A DNA stretch of 64,000 nucleotides, taken from assembly GCF_900142915.1 (NCBI RefSeq), contig NZ_FRCM01000003.1:496504-560503 (forward strand). Direction: 5' to 3'. The notes under the pieces were generated by a model. It did no database searches. It worked only from the letters and a program-made list of their open reading frames with translations, and was not told where the DNA came from. The position numbers and the translations under genes are program-made. Shown here in pieces: positions 35,505 to 44,277 of this stretch. The stretch's first letter is position 1, and each line of letters opens with the position of its first letter. Source of the DNA: Mucilaginibacter sp. OK098. Lineage in GTDB: Bacteria > Bacteroidota > Bacteroidia > Sphingobacteriales > Sphingobacteriaceae.

Positions 35505-35613
35505 GTAGAGACGCGGTGCATCGCGTCTTTGACCAACATATCCGACCGATTTTATAGGAGATTTAATTCATGCCGGTTACTTGTCTGCAGGAGACGCGAT
35601 GCATCGCGTCTCT
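35505..35613. repeat. Two copies of the gagacgcgatgcatcgcgtctc palindrome
   Basis: Copy 1 (about 35507-35528) reads agagacgcggtgcatcgcgtct with one change from perfect symmetry. Copy 2 (35591-35612) is a perfect 22-bp palindrome, gagacgcgatgcatcgcgtc followed by tc. They lie between the AHSA1 gene and the end of the convergent yitT gene. Such palindromes are common dispersed intergenic repeats and could also fold as terminators for both genes. Confidence 0.7.
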
Positions 35614-35642
35614 ACCTCAAATAATTTCCAATAGGATCTTAA

Positions 35643-36512
35643 TTAATGCCTTGCCCGTTTCTTTAAGACGCCACCGGCAGCTTCTTTAATGGTGCTGGTA
35701 AACACAAAAGCTTTGGGGTCAATTTCGTGGATCAGGTTGCGCATGCGCCGTACTTCCAAACGGGTTACTACGGTAAAAATAATATCAACCGGGTGATGAA
35801 TATCAAAGCTGTCTTTTAAATAGCCGCGCTCGCCTTTGTAAACGGTTATGCCCCGGCCGAGGGTCATTACCAGCTGTTTTTTAATTTGCTCGCTCTCGCC
35901 CGAAATTATGGTTACCCCGGTATATTCTTCCAACCCCTCAATAACAAAGCTGATAGTTTTTGAGGCTGTATAATACGTAAGTATTGAATACAGTGAGGTA
36001 GGCAAGCCAAGCTTAATTGCCGCAATAAGGAATATGATAATGTTAATGCCCAGGATAATTTCGCTGATGGTAAAGCTGATGCGTTTGCCGGTGTATAATG
36101 CCAGTACTTCAATACCATCCAGTGCGCAGCCACCGCGGATAGCCAGTCCAACTCCAATCCCCATAAACACCCCGCCGAAGATTGATACCAGTAATTTATC
36201 AGAGGTTATTTGTGGGTAAGGAAGATACAACAGGCACAGGCCTAAGCCTATCACAGCGGCAAAAGTGCGGATAGCAAATGTTTTATTAACCTGGAAAGCA
36301 CCCATAATAATAAACGGGATATTGGCTATGATAATAATATAGGCTATGTTTAAATGATAAAGTTCATGAATAAGCAGCGAGATCCCGGTTACCCCACCGT
36401 CAAAAAAACTGTTGGGGACCAAAAAGCTTCGTAATGCAAATCCGCAAAATAAAATTCCGCATACTACATAAATGGTATCCTGGAGCCAATGAGGTAATTG
36501 TAAACTTTTCAT
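35643..36512 (-). CDS. YitT family membrane protein (DUF161/DUF2179)
   Basis: A 289-residue inner-membrane protein with five or six hydrophobic helices followed by a soluble DUF2179 domain. Helical segments include YVVCGILFCGFALRSFLVPN, AYIIIIANIPFIIMGAFQV and AVIGLGLCLLYL. GIGVGLAIRGGCALDGIEVLAL matches the YitT signature. The tail GERGYLKDSFDIHHPVDIIF is DUF2179. The function is unknown. The start codon directly follows the stop of the HD-domain gene (TAAATG), so translation is probably coupled. Confidence 0.9.
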   Translation of the reverse strand: MKSLQLPHWLQDTIYVVCGILFCGFALRSFLVPNSFFDGGVTGISLLIHELYHLNIAYIIIIANIPFIIMGAFQVNKTFAIRTFAAVIGLGLCLLYLPYPQITSDKLLVSIFGGVFMGIGVGLAIRGGCALDGIEVLALYTGKRISFTISEIILGINIIIFLIAAIKLGLPTSLYSILTYYTASKTISFVIEGLEEYTGVTIISGESEQIKKQLVMTLGRGITVYKGERGYLKDSFDIHHPVDIIFTVVTRLEVRRMRNLIHEIDPKAFVFTSTIKEAAGGVLKKRARH

Positions 36513-37094
36513 TTATGAATTCACCTGTGCTTTAATGCGCCCTAAGTTAGCATCCTTTTTAGCTTGCCGCAAATTAATGGCGCTTTTGGTAAAATATTGA
36601 TGTTTTTCAATGAAATCTATTTGCTGCTGGTTCCATTCATTTTTATCACCAACCTTGCCAAAAAAAGAATTTTCAAGAAATAATTTATGGGAGATCTCGA
36701 AAAAATCATCGCGCCCAAGATTATCCAAATCGGCATCAGCTATAATTTCTTCAAGGTGATTTGCAGGCGATTGCGGCAGTCTGGTAGCCATTATCATTCC
36801 GCAGATCCTATCTATTTCATCCTCATTATAACCATAACCGGGCAAAGCTTCCCGGGCAATTTTGCATGATTCTTCTTCATGCCCTTTTGCCTTTATTAAA
36901 AAACCGGAATCATGGTAATAGGCGGCGGTTAAAAGTAATTGCATTTCATCTGCTGTAATCCCCTCGGCTTCTCCAATCCGTTTTGCAGCCGTGTAAACAT
37001 CCCTTGTGTGGTCGGCATTATGGTAATACAGATTGGCAGGCAACTCGTTACTCAGCTTGTTTAAAATATAACTTCCGGCCTTTTCAGTTTGCAT
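36513..37094 (-). CDS. HD domain-containing phosphohydrolase-like protein
   Basis: A 193-residue HD-superfamily protein. Metal-binding residues are visible as His25/His29 in YYHNADHTRD, the HD pair His61-Asp62 in AAYYHDSGF, and Asp residues in IIADADLDNLGRDDF. It resembles small stand-alone HD hydrolases acting on nucleotides or cyclic dinucleotides, but the substrate cannot be deduced. It is the first gene of a two-gene unit with yitT, with zero spacing. Confidence 0.85.
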   Translation of the reverse strand: MQTEKAGSYILNKLSNELPANLYYHNADHTRDVYTAAKRIGEAEGITADEMQLLLTAAYYHDSGFLIKAKGHEEESCKIAREALPGYGYNEDEIDRICGMIMATRLPQSPANHLEEIIADADLDNLGRDDFFEISHKLFLENSFFGKVGDKNEWNQQQIDFIEKHQYFTKSAINLRQAKKDANLGRIKAQVNS

Positions 37095-37206
37095 TTTATA
37101 AAAAATTTGGCGGCTAATATATTTAAATGTTTTGTGTTAATTTCAACCATTAGCAAGCACAGCTTTTAATATTTAACTTTAGTTCGTAAATTTTTAATTT
37201 TAAGGC

Positions 37207-38511
37207 ATGACTTTTTTTTACTACCTGGCAGCATTTTTATTGATCAGACGCTTAATAAAGCGACTGAAATATTCTATATTATATCCAAAATGGCGAAGTT
37301 TACTAACAACCTCCAATTGGGTAATAATAGTACTTTACTTTGCTGTTGCTTTTACTGTTGATGACGGTGTAAACGAGTTGATTGCCAGCGCAATATTACT
37401 GACTTTGCTGCTGTACGTTGATAAAGAACCCGATTTTAAATCGCAAAAAGCCTATGTACAGGCAAATTTCCCCTTGGTAGGTGTGGGGTTTTTAAATGGT
37501 TTAGCTATACTTTTTGCTTCTAAATTTTATGATAAGTACGATACTTATTTTAACCTGGTAACGGTTGCCGCCTTTGTTTGGATCTTTGGCAAATGGGCAA
37601 CCTCAAACAAACAGGAAGAGGAATTACGGATAGTTGCCGAACGCAAGGCCGAGCTTGAAGCACTGGTAAATGAACGAACAGCCGAGTTGGTTAAACAAAA
37701 GGAAAACCTGCAGGAAATAGTTGAGGAACTGAAAGCTACCCAGGATCAGTTGATCCAATCAGAAAAAATGGCTTCCTTAGGTGAGCTTACTGCCGGTATT
37801 GCGCACGAGATCCAGAACCCGCTAAACTTTGTTAACAACTTTTCGGAAGTAAGCATGGAGCTTATTGAAGAGATGACAGAGGAATTGGAAAAAGGGGATA
37901 AAGACGAAGCCATCGCGATTGCTGCCGATATTAAACAAAATTTGGAAAAGATCCGTCACCATGGTCAGCGGGCCGATGGGATTGTTAAGGGGATGTTGCA
38001 GCACAGCAGAGCAAGCAGCACCACTAAAGAGCCGACGGATATAAATAAACTGGCTGATGAGTACCTGCGCCTTTCATATCATGGCTTAAGGGCAAAGGAT
38101 AAATCGTTCAATGCAAACCTGGCAACCCATTTTGGCGAAAATTTACCTATGGTAAACATGGTGCCACAGGATGTAGGCAGGGTGCTGCTTAATTTATTCA
38201 ACAATGCGTTTTATGCCGTTCAGCAAAAGCAGAAAACTGCAGGACCCGATTTTAAACCAACGGTTGAGGTAAATACAACCACAAAAGGCAAAAACCTGGA
38301 GATAAAAGTTAAAGATAACGGTACCGGGATCCCTGATGAGATAAAAGAAAAAATTATGCAGCCGTTTTTTACCACAAAACCAACCGGCGAGGGCACCGGC
38401 CTCGGCTTATCTTTAAGCTACGATATAATAGTAAAGGGGCACCAGGGTAAAATTGATATTGCAACTAAAGAGGGCGAATACACAGAATTTACTATTTCAT
38501 TACCCTTATAG
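37207..38511 (+). CDS. Membrane-bound sensor histidine kinase
   Basis: A 434-residue kinase. The N-terminal 140 residues contain four or so hydrophobic segments ([57 protein letters not shown]). A coiled coil follows (about 140-185, [20 protein letters not shown]). The phosphoacceptor is His200 in [18 protein letters not shown]. The GHKL domain has [31 protein letters not shown] and [19 protein letters not shown]. Two receiver-protein genes follow on the same strand, the second with an adenylate cyclase domain, so this kinase probably controls cyclic nucleotide output. Confidence 0.93.
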   Translation: MTFFYYLAAFLLIRRLIKRLKYSILYPKWRSLLTTSNWVIIVLYFAVAFTVDDGVNELIASAILLTLLLYVDKEPDFKSQKAYVQANFPLVGVGFLNGLAILFASKFYDKYDTYFNLVTVAAFVWIFGKWATSNKQEEELRIVAERKAELEALVNERTAELVKQKENLQEIVEELKATQDQLIQSEKMASLGELTAGIAHEIQNPLNFVNNFSEVSMELIEEMTEELEKGDKDEAIAIAADIKQNLEKIRHHGQRADGIVKGMLQHSRASSTTKEPTDINKLADEYLRLSYHGLRAKDKSFNANLATHFGENLPMVNMVPQDVGRVLLNLFNNAFYAVQQKQKTAGPDFKPTVEVNTTTKGKNLEIKVKDNGTGIPDEIKEKIMQPFFTTKPTGEGTGLGLSLSYDIIVKGHQGKIDIATKEGEYTEFTISLPL

Positions 38512-38543
38512 TTTAAACTTATCGCTAATTTTAACCCATTGCC

Positions 38544-38924
38544 ATGAAGATATTAGTAGTAGATGACGAAGCAGATGTTCAGCCCCTCTTTTTACAGCGC
38601 TTCAGAAAAGAAATAAAGAATAATGAAATTGAATTTTCATTTGCGCTTTCGGGCGAAGATGCGTTGCATGTTTTACATAATGCCCATTCAGAAATTGTAT
38701 TGATCCTTTCGGATATTAATATGCCCGGCATGAGCGGGCTGGAGTTACTTACGCACATCCGCGAAGATTTTAATGCCCCGCCCCCGCCGGTTGTTATGAT
38801 GATAACCGCCTACGGCGATGAAGAAAACCACAGGCAGGCTATGGAAAAAGGCGCTAACGACTTTTTAACCAAGCCGCTTGATTTTATTTTATTAAAAGAA
38901 AAACTTAAAACATTTAGTGAATAA
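38544..38924 (+). CDS. Single-domain response regulator
   Basis: A 126-residue CheY-like receiver without an output domain. The acidic pocket is VVDDEAD (residues 5-11), the phosphoacceptor is Asp57 in LILSDINMPGMSG, and the conserved Lys is in ANDFLTKPLDF. Its stop overlaps the start of the receiver-cyclase gene (TAATG), so translation is coupled. It may relay phosphate between the upstream kinase and partners, or act as a phosphate sink that tunes the cyclase. Confidence 0.92.
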   Translation: MKILVVDDEADVQPLFLQRFRKEIKNNEIEFSFALSGEDALHVLHNAHSEIVLILSDINMPGMSGLELLTHIREDFNAPPPPVVMMITAYGDEENHRQAMEKGANDFLTKPLDFILLKEKLKTFSE

Positions 38925-39967
38925 TGGCGAAGATATTAGTGGTTGATGATGAAGCTGATTTGGAATTGTTGGTAAAGCAAAAGTTTCGCCGTAAGATCCG
39001 TGAGAATGTATATGAGTTTGTTTTTGCACAAAATGGCGAAGAGGCCCTTGAACGCGTAAAGGAACACCCCGACCTGGATATTATTTTAAGCGATATAAAT
39101 ATGCCGGTAATGGATGGCCTAACCCTGCTTAGCCGCCTGCCGGAAGCTAATCCTATGGTTAAAGCCGTAGTGGTATCAGCCTATGGCGATATGCAGAATA
39201 TCCGCACCGCCATGAATCGCGGTGCATTTGACTTTGTTTGCAAACCTGTCGACTTTGAGGATCTTGATCTCACCATGGAAAAAACCATAGTACATGTGAG
39301 GCAACTACAGGCAACCATGAAGGCCATTAAGGAAAACAACATCCTTAAAATGTATGTGGATGAGAATGTGCTGAACTTTATGAACCATAAGGAGTTTGAA
39401 GGCAGCCTGATGAAGAATGAGCTGATTGATGCAACCGTTGTTTTTATTGATGTTTGTGGGTTTACTGCCATTACCGAGCAGGTACCTGCCAACACAGTAG
39501 TAACCCTGCTTAATGGTTTGTTTGATAACATAGTAAAGGAAATTCTTGCCCAGGGCGGCCATGTGGACAAGTTTATGGGAGATGCCGTAATGGCGGTTTT
39601 CAGGGGCGAATATCACCTTGACAAAGCTATTGATGTGGCATTGGTGGTAAGAGAGCAGTTAAAGAACATGGAAGAGATAAAGCTGGGCGATGTTTCCTAT
39701 AAACCTGCAGTTTCTATCGGTATAAACTCCGGCGAGATGGTTTCAGGCAACATTGGTTCTGCATCCTTAAAACGCCTGGATTATACGGTGATAGGCGATA
39801 CTGTAAATTTGTCGCAACGCCTGCAATCTGCTGCAAAAGCCGGTCAGATCATTATTACCGAAGAGGTGTATCACAAAGCCAAAGAATCATTTAAATGTGA
39901 AAAAATTGGTGAGGTTACGCTAAAAAACAAAGCCAAACCGGTTACTATTTATGAAGTATTGGAGTAA
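38924..39967 (+). CDS. Response regulator with class III adenylate cyclase output domain
   Basis: A 347-residue fusion. The receiver (residues 1-120) has phosphoacceptor Asp57 in LSDINMPVMDG and Lys107 in FVCKPVDF. After a short helical linker the cyclase domain (about 165-345) carries both metal aspartates, Asp176 (VVFIDVCGFTAI) and Asp220 (KFMGDAVMAVF). Lys216 and Thr288 are the purine-selecting pair, and the transition-state residues Asn295 and Arg299 are in GDTVNLSQRL. The Lys/Thr pair is typical of class IIIb adenylate cyclases, so ATP is the likely substrate. All catalytic residues are present. The kinase two genes upstream should set its phosphorylation. Confidence 0.93.
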   Translation: MAKILVVDDEADLELLVKQKFRRKIRENVYEFVFAQNGEEALERVKEHPDLDIILSDINMPVMDGLTLLSRLPEANPMVKAVVVSAYGDMQNIRTAMNRGAFDFVCKPVDFEDLDLTMEKTIVHVRQLQATMKAIKENNILKMYVDENVLNFMNHKEFEGSLMKNELIDATVVFIDVCGFTAITEQVPANTVVTLLNGLFDNIVKEILAQGGHVDKFMGDAVMAVFRGEYHLDKAIDVALVVREQLKNMEEIKLGDVSYKPAVSIGINSGEMVSGNIGSASLKRLDYTVIGDTVNLSQRLQSAAKAGQIIITEEVYHKAKESFKCEKIGEVTLKNKAKPVTIYEVLE

Positions 39968-39997
39968 AGGATGTTTTTAAATTTCTTTACCAGGTAC

Positions 39998-40354
39998 TTA
40001 AGCTAGCAATACTGCAGCCGGGATCCCCAATTTGTGGTGGAGAACTTTGGCTATTCTTAATGTAAGCGGCTTTTTCCCGCTAAGAAGCGCAGATACATAT
40101 CCTTTACTTCCTATCCAATTAACCAGGTCTTTATTTATAAGCCCTTTTTCATCCATTTTCAGTTTTACAACGGCTATAGGATCGGGAGAAGGAATAGGGT
40201 AATGCAGGTCTTCATATTGCTTGATAAGTAACAAAGCAATTTGCAAATGCTGACCTGCCTTACTTTCAGGGGCTATATCCAAATCAAATTGGCTATCAAC
40301 CCATTCCAATAAATTCTGATACTCTTTGTCGGTTTTAATGATTTGCAGATCCAT
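39998..40354 (-). CDS. higA: HigA-type antitoxin with helix-turn-helix
   Basis: A 118-residue protein with a C-terminal HTH: INKDLVNWIGSKGYVSALLS then GKKPLTLRIAKVLHHKLGIP. The N-terminal half (EYQNLLEWVDSQFDLDIAPE) matches the Bacteroidota HigA/YgjM style. It follows the toxin gene by 5 bp, in the HigBA order with the toxin first. It should neutralise the toxin and repress the pair. Confidence 0.85.
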   Translation of the reverse strand: MDLQIIKTDKEYQNLLEWVDSQFDLDIAPESKAGQHLQIALLLIKQYEDLHYPIPSPDPIAVVKLKMDEKGLINKDLVNWIGSKGYVSALLSGKKPLTLRIAKVLHHKLGIPAAVLLA

Positions 40355-40359
40355 GTCGT

Positions 40360-40668
40360 TTAATTTTTAAATTTAATTGCAGCCACATCAATCATATCAT
40401 ATTCTTTATGTGTACCAAACCACTTTATTTGAATAGTCTTATAAATAAATATGATACGAATTACAAGTCGGTAATGGTTACCTTTTATGTTTATTACAAC
40501 TCGATTATCTCCAACCAGGCTTGCACTTCCATGAACAGCCTTTAATTCCTGAAAGTTTTTAAAATCAGCTGATAGGAACTCATAGTACCACTCAAACAAA
40601 GCATTTTTAGCGTCAGGATATTTTTCGCCATAAGCTAAAAGAGTTTTTCTATTAATAATATTAAACAT
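40360..40668 (-). CDS. higB: HigB-type mRNA interferase toxin
   Basis: A 102-residue RelE-superfamily toxin from the ATG at 40668 (MFNIINRKTLLAYGEKYPDA). The ATG at 40698 only adds ten residues. The hallmark is VINIKGNHYRLVIRIIFIYK followed by IKWFGTHKEYDMID, which matches HigB toxins that cleave mRNA on the ribosome. It forms a two-gene unit with the HTH antitoxin. It was recognised by pattern and by the pair. Confidence 0.87.
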   Translation of the reverse strand: MFNIINRKTLLAYGEKYPDAKNALFEWYYEFLSADFKNFQELKAVHGSASLVGDNRVVINIKGNHYRLVIRIIFIYKTIQIKWFGTHKEYDMIDVAAIKFKN

Positions 40669-40879
40669 GTACCCGCTGAGTTTACTAATAGTGAACAAAT
40701 ATATGAGGTTTTCTATTGGTAAACAAAAGTTCTTACTAAAAGCCGTTAAGTATATTCCGTAATCGCAGATTCCTATGAGAGACCCTGTGGGAACAGAAAT
40801 GGATTTTTATTACAATAGCTAATTCGATCTTAATTATGATACGCTAAACTTGCCGCACCAAGCCTGCAAAATTATTTTT

Positions 40880-40909
40880 TTTGCAGCTGTGCAGATACTT
40901 TTATCTTTG
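40880..40909 (+). promoter_or_regulatory. Consensus promoter of the PorT-like gene
   Basis: A -33 TTTG at 40880-40883 and a perfect TATCTTTG -7 element at 40902-40909 are 18 bp apart. They predict a start near 40916 and a short leader before the ATG at 40932. It is one of the clearest housekeeping-type promoters in the window. The short leader also supports the chosen start codon. Confidence 0.65.
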
Positions 40910-40931
40910 GCGCCATAACCCTTATTCAACA

Positions 40932-41609
40932 ATGAAAGCCCTTCTTATTTTCAGCCTTACAATTTTATCTTTTACTGCATTTGCCCAAAATTACGGGAAT
41001 AACGAGCATACAATAACCATTGGACTAGCGGGGGGTTCGAACTTTGCTTTTTTACAAGTGAGCTCGGCTCACCGGCAAGAGGTGTACACGGATGCTGCAA
41101 CCCCTTTTTCAATAGGGATAAATGCCGATTTTAAGTTTAGTGATTATTTCTCTATCCGGCCGGGCATATTTTATTCAGGCAAAGGTGGAACAATAAATGC
41201 GGTTTATGATGATGATATGGGGAACAATACCTCTGTTTATGATGAATATAAATTGCATTATCTGGAAATACCCATTAACTTAATTGGTCACTTACCGGTT
41301 GGGAATGGTGCAAATATTTTTTTAGGTGCCGGGCCGTATTTTTCACTGGGGTTAAACGGCACAAATAAGCAAACTCTTTTTACAGACGACCCGGTGATTC
41401 GTAAAATCACTTATGGAAAAAATGGAGATTTTAAATCAACTGATTTTGGCGCAAGCACTGTGCTGGGTTTTCAGGGTGCAAGTGGATGGGCTATAAGCGG
41501 GAATCTCGAATTTGGGCTTACGAACATACTTCAAACCAATAATTCTGCTTTTGATGCCACCAAATTTAAAACAATTACATTTTATCTTTCGATTGGGCAA
41601 AGCTTCTAA
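40932..41609 (+). CDS. PorT-like outer-membrane beta-barrel protein
   Basis: About 225 residues from the ATG at 40932, which gives a clean signal peptide (MKALLIFSLTILSFTAFA, then Q). The longer frame from 40881 begins inside the promoter. The mature part is a series of amphipathic strands: TIGLAGGSNFAFLQV, FSIRPGIFYSGKGGTINAVY, YLEIPINLIGHLPVG and IFLGAGPYFSLGLNG, closing TFYLSIGQSF. YLEIPINL is typical of PorT-family barrels. No specific function is known. Confidence 0.83.
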   Translation: MKALLIFSLTILSFTAFAQNYGNNEHTITIGLAGGSNFAFLQVSSAHRQEVYTDAATPFSIGINADFKFSDYFSIRPGIFYSGKGGTINAVYDDDMGNNTSVYDEYKLHYLEIPINLIGHLPVGNGANIFLGAGPYFSLGLNGTNKQTLFTDDPVIRKITYGKNGDFKSTDFGASTVLGFQGASGWAISGNLEFGLTNILQTNNSAFDATKFKTITFYLSIGQSF

Positions 41610-41635
41610 ACTATTGGAGTACCTGTTTCTTTGAT

Positions 41636-42214
41636 TTATCCATCCATTAACTTATTCAGCGCCGCATACTGCAACAGCATAATGGTTTTTGCATCTTTAA
41701 TTTCCCCGGTTTTTATCATGCCCAATGCCTGGCTAAATGAAAGCTCCAGCACCTCAATGTTTTCCTGTTCTTCTTCAAGTCCGCCACCTTCTGTTACCCT
41801 CATTTCCTTAGTGTATTCAGCTATAAAGAAGTACAGGATCTCGGTTACCGAACCGGGCGACATATAGGCTTCAAAGATCTTCTCGACATGGGTTACCTTA
41901 AAGCCTGTTTCTTCTTCGGTTTCGCGCCTGATGCAATCTTCCGCATTATCAGCATCCAGTAAACCAGCGCAGGCTTCAATTAAATAACCGCTGGCATTGC
42001 CGTTTATATACGTAGGCATGCGAAACTGGCGGGTTAAAACCACGGTGCCGGCATCTTTATTGTATAGCAAAATAGTCGCCCCATTGCCTCTGTCATAAGC
42101 CTCTCGGTTTTGCGTAAGCGCAGTTCCGTTATATGTTATTTCGTAAGTTACCTTTTTCAGCGTGTACCAGTTATCAGAAAGAATTTCGGTATTCAATATC
42201 TTAACATTGTTCAT
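41636..42214 (-). CDS. NudK-like NUDIX hydrolase (GDP-mannose/ADP-ribose type)
   Basis: A 192-residue NUDIX hydrolase from the ATG at 42214 ([14 protein letters not shown]). The Nudix box spans about residues 87-108 and contains [15 protein letters not shown] with the metal-binding glutamates. The N-terminal [17 protein letters not shown] and [19 protein letters not shown] match the NudK/YffH subgroup. That group hydrolyses GDP-mannose or ADP-ribose-like substrates. It is divergent from a DeoR regulator with 44 bp between them. Confidence 0.87.
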   Translation of the reverse strand: MNNVKILNTEILSDNWYTLKKVTYEITYNGTALTQNREAYDRGNGATILLYNKDAGTVVLTRQFRMPTYINGNASGYLIEACAGLLDADNAEDCIRRETEEETGFKVTHVEKIFEAYMSPGSVTEILYFFIAEYTKEMRVTEGGGLEEEQENIEVLELSFSQALGMIKTGEIKDAKTIMLLQYAALNKLMDG

Positions 42215-42258
42215 TTTTGATATATTTTGATTATTTTTGATCAAATAACAGAATTTTT
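42215..42258. promoter_or_regulatory. Compact divergent control region of nudK and deoR genes
   Basis: Only 44 bp separate the two start codons. They contain the tandem heptamer tttttgat (as ttttgat twice) and a perfect 10-bp palindrome tttgatcaaa at 42236-42245. In so small a space a repressor bound to the palindrome would affect both genes. The DeoR protein is the likely binder. Confidence 0.45.
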
Positions 42259-43014
42259 ATGATATTTCAAAAAAGAAAACAAAAAATTCTGCAAATACTG
42301 GAACAAGCGGGTGAAGCCGACATCCACCAGCTTGCTGTTGAATTGGGCACATCAGAGATCACCGTGCGCCGTGATTTGAACAGTATGGCGGCTGATGGGA
42401 TGCTTTACCGCACCCATGGTGGTGCTACAAAAATTGACCCTTTAATGGGTGCAAAGGCTTTTGAAAATAAAGCGGCTGTTAATGTAAAAGCCAAAGATGC
42501 TATCTGCCGCCGTGCAGCTGATGAAATAAATGATGGAGATATAATTTTTATGGATTGCGGCAGTACTGTATACCGTTTATGCCAGTTTATCCGGAATAAA
42601 AAGATCAAAGTAATTACCAATTCATTACCGGTAGTTTATGAATTACAAAACAGCCAGGTTTCTATAAATTTAATTGGCGGGGAGGTGGACCGTGACCGGC
42701 AAGCCGTCCATGGCAAAATAGCTGAAGAACATATCGGCAAATATCGGGCAGCAAAAGCGTTTTTGGGTGTTGATGGCATCTCTGTAAACGGCCTGTTTGC
42801 CCAAAGTGAAAATGAGGCATCAATTACTTTAGCGTTAGCCACTAACAGTAAGCATACCTATATTTTGTGCGATGCTGGTAAAATAGGCAAAGAAACTTAT
42901 TTAAAATTCGCCGAACTAAGTTTGGTCAACACTATAATTACTGATTATGATGGGCCTGAGGTTGCGCTTTTTAAAGAAAAGGGGGTGGTGGTTTTGCTGG
43001 TTGGAGGAACTTAA
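42259..43014 (+). CDS. DeoR/GlpR family transcriptional regulator
   Basis: A 251-residue DeoR-type repressor. The N-terminal HTH is IHQLAVELGTSEITVRRDLN, followed by the wing MLYRTHGGATKIDP. The sensor domain has FMDCGSTVYRLCQFI and TNSLPVVYELQN. The late motif CDAGKIGKETYLKFAEL is typical of sugar-phosphate binders. It is divergent from a NudK-like hydrolase, which may link it to nucleotide-sugar turnover. That link is inference. Confidence 0.9.
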   Translation: MIFQKRKQKILQILEQAGEADIHQLAVELGTSEITVRRDLNSMAADGMLYRTHGGATKIDPLMGAKAFENKAAVNVKAKDAICRRAADEINDGDIIFMDCGSTVYRLCQFIRNKKIKVITNSLPVVYELQNSQVSINLIGGEVDRDRQAVHGKIAEEHIGKYRAAKAFLGVDGISVNGLFAQSENEASITLALATNSKHTYILCDAGKIGKETYLKFAELSLVNTIITDYDGPEVALFKEKGVVVLLVGGT

Positions 43015-43050
43015 TCACCGCGCTTATTTTTTAATTCCATTCTTTCTCCA

Positions 43051-43971
43051 TCACCCCAAAAACGTCCAGCATAAAACTCGGCTTACCTTTTGCCCCTGCG
43101 CCATATTAATGGTTTTAACATCAAGCGCTTTAACCTTTTTCAGTGCTTTATGAACTAAAGGCAGCGTTTCCTTTTTTGAGACCAGCGTTGTAAACCATTT
43201 GCAGCTGTCCGGTGTAAGCGCACTTTCATCAATCATCCGGGTAATAAACGCGGCTTCACCACCGGGGTACCAGAGCTCGGTTTTTTGTCCGCCAAAATTG
43301 AGGGCGTTATTTTGTTTAGGGTTGATGCCGAGCTTTTTCCATTTGGTGTCGGTTGCTGATTTTGCTTCCAGTGCGGATGAGTGGAAAGGCGGGTTACAGA
43401 TGCTTACATCAAACAGCTCACCCGGTTTAATTATACCATTAAAAATACTCGCCTTACTTGTTTGGCGGCGGATCTCTATTTTATCTTTCAGCTGCTTATT
43501 TAACGCAACGATATTTTTTGCAGATGCCAGCGCAATAAGGTCAACCTCGGAGCCGACAAATTGCCAGACGTATACGCTGCTGCCAATTAACGGGTAAACA
43601 CAATTGGCTCCCGTTCCAATATCCAGAATTTTCACCTGGCTGCCTGTGGGAATAACACCATTATTATTTTCGGCCAGCAGATCGGCAATGTAATGGATAT
43701 AGTCGGCCCTGCCGGGTATTGGCGGACAAAGATATCCTGCCGGGATATTCCATCCCTCCACTCCATAAAAGTGTTTTAGCAATGCATTATTTAGTGCCTT
43801 AACGGCTTCCGGATTAGTAAAATCTATCGACTCATCCCCGTATTGATTAAGTGACACAAATGCCCTCAATGCCGGGCTGCTTTTGCAAAGCTGCTTAAAG
43901 TTATATCGCTCCCGGTGCGGGTTGCGCGGGTGCAGGTTTTCTTTTTCTATGGGTTTTGCTTCAGGAGGCAT
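43051..43971 (-). CDS. rlmF: 23S rRNA (adenine(1618)-N6)-methyltransferase
   Basis: A 306-residue RlmF. The N-terminal HPRNPHRERYNFKQLCKSSP is a strong family marker. GWNIPAGYLCPPIPGRADYI follows, then the SAM-binding DIGTGANCVYPLIG and the catalytic NPPF motif in VSICNPPFHSSALEA. RlmF methylates A1618 of 23S rRNA. It is a single gene convergent with the DeoR gene. Confidence 0.94.
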   Translation of the reverse strand: MPPEAKPIEKENLHPRNPHRERYNFKQLCKSSPALRAFVSLNQYGDESIDFTNPEAVKALNNALLKHFYGVEGWNIPAGYLCPPIPGRADYIHYIADLLAENNNGVIPTGSQVKILDIGTGANCVYPLIGSSVYVWQFVGSEVDLIALASAKNIVALNKQLKDKIEIRRQTSKASIFNGIIKPGELFDVSICNPPFHSSALEAKSATDTKWKKLGINPKQNNALNFGGQKTELWYPGGEAAFITRMIDESALTPDSCKWFTTLVSKKETLPLVHKALKKVKALDVKTINMAQGQKVSRVLCWTFLG

Positions 43972-44087
43972 CAGGCAAAGTTAACCTAACTATCACCAAA
44001 AACATAAAATGATGCTATCCCTTTTGGAGCGATTGCTTATATCAACCATCTTTACAAATTAAAGAATGAACATAAAGAGCTATGGGC

Positions 44088-44255
44088 GGGTTGTATAACC
44101 TTGAATGTTGAAACCTTATCAATAACGCAAGCCTTCGACCTGCGCTATTGTATGTCGCCCTTTCAGGGCTTGAAATTTTATTTTTCCGGCCCTTGCAGGG
44201 CCCAATACGTCAGCGCAGGGCAACGCCCTGCGTTAAATTCAAGGTTGTATAACCC
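44088..44255. mobile_element. MITE-like palindromic intergenic element
   Basis: The element is bounded by near-identical inverted ends: gggttgtataaccttgaat at 44088-44106 and attcaaggttgtataaccc at 44237-44255, complementary at 17 of 19 positions. Inside are further hairpins: gccctttcagggc, ggcccttgcagggcc and cgcagggcaacgccctgcg. It has no coding frame. The shape, about 168 bp with terminal inverted repeats and internal palindromes, suggests a non-autonomous transposable or REP-type element. It fills most of the 306-bp gap between rlmF and the antiporter. Confidence 0.55.
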
Positions 44256-44277
44256 TTTAAAAATGTAAGTTAAAAGC

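Noticed and set aside
44088..44255. Possible CRISPR or riboswitch-like structure
   Set aside because: There are no regularly spaced direct repeats with unique spacers, and the hairpins are self-palindromic with inverted ends, which fits a MITE or REP element.
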